A DNA stretch of 64,000 nucleotides. It comes from Kudoa neothunni (taxonomy: Eukaryota > Cnidaria). Below the pieces are notes generated by a model that had not been told where the DNA came from, ran no database searches, and was given only the letters and a program-made list of their open reading frames with translations. This document shows positions 60,358-64,000 of the stretch, piece by piece; the first letter of the stretch is position 1, and each line of letters opens with the position of its first letter. The DNA lies in the NCBI GenBank assembly GCA_964304625.1, contig OZ199839.1, forward strand, positions 5,704,001 to 5,768,000, given 5' to 3'. Position numbers and translations under genes: made by a program.

Positions 60358-62202
60358 TTTAGTTAAGGCAAAATTTTAATAATTGAACAATTTTTATATA
60401 AAAATAATCAAATGCTTGTGTACACTTAGAAAATCGTCTATTTTATATTTTGATAACTGCTGTATCATATTGATTATTTTATGACAAATATAACAGTTTA
60501 TAATTTTTGTTAGAAGATAATGGACACATTGAAACAACAACTTTCAAAATTAAATAATATTTTAATTTTTCATGATCGCAATTTCAAACAAATTCAGTCA
60601 TATAACTTTATGCGGTAAATATAAATTTCCGAAAAAAAATTGAAAACTAAAAATCATATTTTAGAATAATAAATCGCAATAAGATTTACATTTCATCGAT
60701 TGGATATGAACAAATTGATTTGCTCAGTTTCTGAAATGTAACACCATTATAATGAGCACTTAAACTATCATTTTGGTCAAATAATTATCTTAAGAATAAT
60801 TTAAGTGATTTAATATAACTAATATGTTAAAATATTTGACAAATAATGAAATTGACAAGTTCCTTATTTATTTATTTAATTAATTAATTAAATAAATAAT
60901 AAGAATCGAGCAAAGATTAGCGACAACAAAGATGCAAAAAGGGTTGTTTTTTAGGTGTCACAGGCCACAGTATTTATAATTACAATTTTTTCAATGGAAT
61001 AGGTATATATTTACAGATGATGACAATAATGGTTTATTAGATAACCCACAAGAATAATTTCTGAATAACATTTTTAAATTAATATTTGAACATGTTTAAA
61101 TATTAATGAAATATTATGAAACTACGATAAATTATATTATAACAATAATCTTACACAAAATACATTACAATTGTGCGTACAATAAATTTCATTAAAACGG
61201 CACTATTTCGAATTATTGAATGTGTATTCTATTGTCATAAATTACTAAAATTGTAATTAATCTGCTTTTAGGTGGATAGAAATCACGACAATATTTTAAA
61301 ATTATTTTGGATGAAATATTTAGACGTTGAGCTCCAATAAGGCGAAACATTTGCTCTCGCTCGTTTAAAAGTTAAATTAACATTAAGCACGAAAGCGTTG
61401 ATATACTTTCGCGCCCCTTCAATTGCCGGAAAATGAATAATGAATCAGCGAAGAATATAATTATGTCTCAAATTTAAAGGACAAACTAAAATCAAGTTCA
61501 CTAGAATATTAGTAAAATCTCCATCTCATTATCATCAGATCCACTAGAAGTTGGCTTTCGATAGCTAGAATGAGTGGAATAAATTATTTAGTTAGCATTG
61601 CTATCACAATAAATGGTGGAAATTTCATAAAATTCATACTTAAGGTTTTGTCCGCATATTTAGGTAAATTTATGTGTCATTGTGAATGATCATGATCTCG
61701 ATTATATGTTTTCCCTATTTGTTCAATATGTCGCCGACTTAGTTCAACCAAACTCAACTATTCATTTCTAAAAATATCTTGTTATTGTTGAAAGCAATAA
61801 AACCCTGGGATAAATTGACCCCAAAAGCACCAACTGTATATTTTGTTTGTATATCGTGGTTTATTGTACTTTTTCAAATTTTTTCTCCACAACTTTAAAT
61901 ATTATATTTATTATGAAAATATTTCAATAGATATCACGTTTCTTAAATGCTTCTATGCATAGAAAACTCATAATACGGTAAAAGCTCGGAGGTCGATTTT
62001 GCCCAGAAACGCTCGCTCAGATTCAGATGGCTGGCATTCGCGTGTGAAAGTGGGAAGTAAAATAATTTTAATGGATTTTCAACGGAAACTGATTGAAACG
62101 CTTTTCTTTTGTTTGTAATAAAAAAATTCTCACTGCAATTCAAAAAAAGGTTTCGAAGTAACTCGAATAAATTTAGAAGAAAGTGAACTATAATAGCGGA
62201 AT
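60358..62202. other. AT-rich intergenic
   Basis: Includes transposon flank to about 60610 and a perfect A/T palindrome near 60864-60903. No gene seen. Confidence 0.4.
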
Positions 62203-64000
62203 TTAAGATTTAATGAAATTTGCCACATAGGTTTGAATAAGTTGTTTGAGGGAAGCTTCGGTGTCTTTCGAAATATGGCCTTCATTTTTAATTTTCTAAA
62301 AACCATTAAAAATAAACGGATAACCCAACCAACTAGGAATACAGTAATAATATCTTTTCCAGCCGATCTCAAATGTTTCACAAATCCCTTCTCAAAGTTG
62401 GTGATTTCGGAAGGATCAACCGAATCGAGAAGACCCTTTACTCCACCATACAATATGCACACTTGTTCAGCATCATCGATAGGCACATATTGTCCTTGTT
62501 TGAGTAGTTCGGTCAAACGTTGACCTCGTTTAAGAAGTGACTGAGTTGCGGCATCCAAATCGGATCCGAACTGAGCGAAGGCGGCAAATTCTCTGTACTG
62601 AGCCAGTTCCAACTTCATACTACCAGCGACTTGTTTCATGGCTTTAGTTTGAGCGGCGGAACCCACACGACTCACCGACAACCCGACATTGATAGCAGGT
62701 CGAATACCTTTGTAAAAGAGTTCTGTTTCAAGGAAAATTTGGCCGTCAGTAATCGAAATCACATTGGTGGGGATGTAGGCGGATACATCACCAGCCTGAG
62801 TTTCGATGATTGGCAGTGCAGTTAACGAACCACCTTTGAAGGTTTCACTCAGTTTGGCTGCCCTCTCCAACAATCTTGAGTGCAAATAGAAAACATCGCC
62901 AGGATAGGCTTCTCTTCCGGGTGGTCTTCTTAACAACAGTGACATTTGACGATAGGCAACTGCCTGTTTGGAAAGATCATCGTAGATAATCAGTGCATGT
63001 TTGCCGTTGTCTCTGAAAAATTCACCCATAGCACATCCTGAATAAGGCGCCAGATATTGAAGTGGTGCAGCATCAGACGCGGTGGCACTTACCACAATTG
63101 TGTAATCCATAGCGCCAGAATCAGTCAAACGCTTCACTAATTGAGCTACTGTGCTTCTTTTTTGGCCAATCGCCACATAAATACAGTAGAGTTTTTTGCT
63201 GTCATCCACCGAATCATTGAAACGTTTTTGGTTGATAATTGTATCCACAGCGAGGGCAGTTTTACCGGTTTGACGATCTCCAATGATCAATTCACGCTGG
63301 CCTCTGCCAATCGGCACCAAACTGTCCACAGCTTTGATTCCTGTCAACATGGGATCTCTCACAGATGCTCGAGGTATAATACCGGGAGCTTTTACATGAA
63401 CTCGGGCTCTTTTCTGTGACACCACTGGACCAGCACCATCAATCGGATTGCCCAATGCATCCACCACACGACCCAACAATCCATCACCAACAGGCACATC
63501 AACAATAGCACCTGTTCTTTTGACAAGATCGCCTTCTTTGATCAATTTGTCGTTACCGAAAACCACTACTCCCACATTGTCTGGTTCCAAGTTGAGTGCC
63601 ATACCCTATTAACAAAATTAAAGTCAAACACAAAGCAACAACCAATCACAATCAATGTTTTTCTAAGAGATGAGTCTCACTTTTAGTCCCGAAGCAAATT
63701 CAACCATTTCTTCCGCTTGCACATTTCTCAGCCCATACACACGAGCAATACCATCACCAACCGATAAAACTGTTCCACTTTCTTCGAAATCGGTTCCCAT
63801 CGAATACCCGGAAATTTTGGCGTCCAATATAGTAGATATTTCCGAGTGCACTAATGGTTACAGTTAAATATTCAGCTCGACGTTTCGATATATCCAACAG
63901 TTACCATCAACTTTACGGGTTTTAGTCAAATTCCTCAATCCAAGCAACCCCAACGCTGAAATGCCGCTAACTTTTTTCAAATTCTAATAGATTGAGTTCC
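62203..64000 (-). CDS. ATP5F1A: Mitochondrial ATP synthase subunit alpha (5' end beyond window)
   Basis: F1 alpha subunit of mitochondrial ATP synthase. From the right edge: a fragment with [16 protein letters not shown] (end of transit peptide), a roughly 50-nt intron, [20 protein letters not shown], a roughly 60-nt intron, then the long exon from MALNLEPDN. Seen in order: [13 protein letters not shown]; Walker [21 protein letters not shown]; Walker [38 protein letters not shown]; arginine-finger region [13 protein letters not shown]. After a final intron it ends [20 protein letters not shown] then [13 protein letters not shown] at 62203-62205, as in animal ATP5F1A. Highly conserved; the first exon lies outside. 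Confidence 0.97.

Noticed and set aside
60864-60903. Perfect A/T palindrome that could be read as a terminator hairpin or origin
   Set aside because: It is a simple (TTTA)n/(TTAA)n microsatellite mirror, and hairpin terminators do not apply to nuclear polymerase II genes.
1-64000. Search for CRISPR arrays, operons, riboswitches and prophage genes
   Set aside because: The window is eukaryotic; no regularly spaced repeats or bacterial gene organisation are present.

Overview
This is nuclear DNA from an animal with a small, AT-rich genome. Nearly every gene is split by GT-AG introns, most of them only about 40-70 nt long. Several products are animal-specific: an ARNT-type bHLH-PAS factor, an MFSD6-like transporter, secreted ML-domain proteins and a Golgi-type PAP phosphatase. 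There are no operons or Shine-Dalgarno sites. The short introns, the multiplied ML genes and a peptide:N-glycanase with an N-terminal thioredoxin-like domain fit a small-bodied invertebrate (ecdysozoan- or mite-like), but the phylum cannot be fixed from the window.

Layout. 1-17.8 kb is gene-poor. It holds two tandem minus-strand peptide:N-glycanase (NGLY1/PNG-1) paralogues (4.9-7.4 and 11.0-13.3 kb); the first keeps the catalytic Cys-His-Asp triad, the second has Ser in place of the nucleophile Cys. Around them lie a decayed Merlin/ISXO2-type transposon (8.3-10.4 kb) and a 170-bp inverted repeat (14.5/15.4 kb). 17.8-28.3 kb is compact: PAK1IP1 (-), a ubiquitin-specific protease (+), RRP9 (+) and an MFSD6-like transporter (+). 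29-35 kb has an unrecognised gene (-), an ARM/HEAT-like gene (-) and, 29 bp from its start, the DEAD-box helicase DDX52 (+). 36.0-38.8 kb is the ARNT-like factor (-).

39-49 kb is AT-rich. It carries a single-exon ML-like gene, a tail-to-tail inverted duplication with a conserved protein fragment, an unrecognised multi-exon gene and a Tc1/mariner element with a nearly intact transposase. 50-55.5 kb is a cluster of four secreted ML-domain genes. BPNT2 (56 kb) and RWDD1 (57.7-58.6 kb) follow, then a second Merlin pseudogene (59.5-60.4 kb) and, running off the right edge, the mitochondrial ATP synthase alpha subunit (-). Four copies of a MITE-like element (terminal repeat tggctattgacacgga) are scattered at 21.9, 35.4, 39.0 and 58.9 kb.

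Themes. Three genes act in ribosome biogenesis (PAK1IP1, RRP9, DDX52). Two systems deal with protein quality or ubiquitin (PNGase pair, USP). The ML cluster is a lineage-type expansion of secreted lipid-binding proteins. Exon joins were made by eye from reading frame, GT-AG borders and family similarity, so exact exon edges are provisional.
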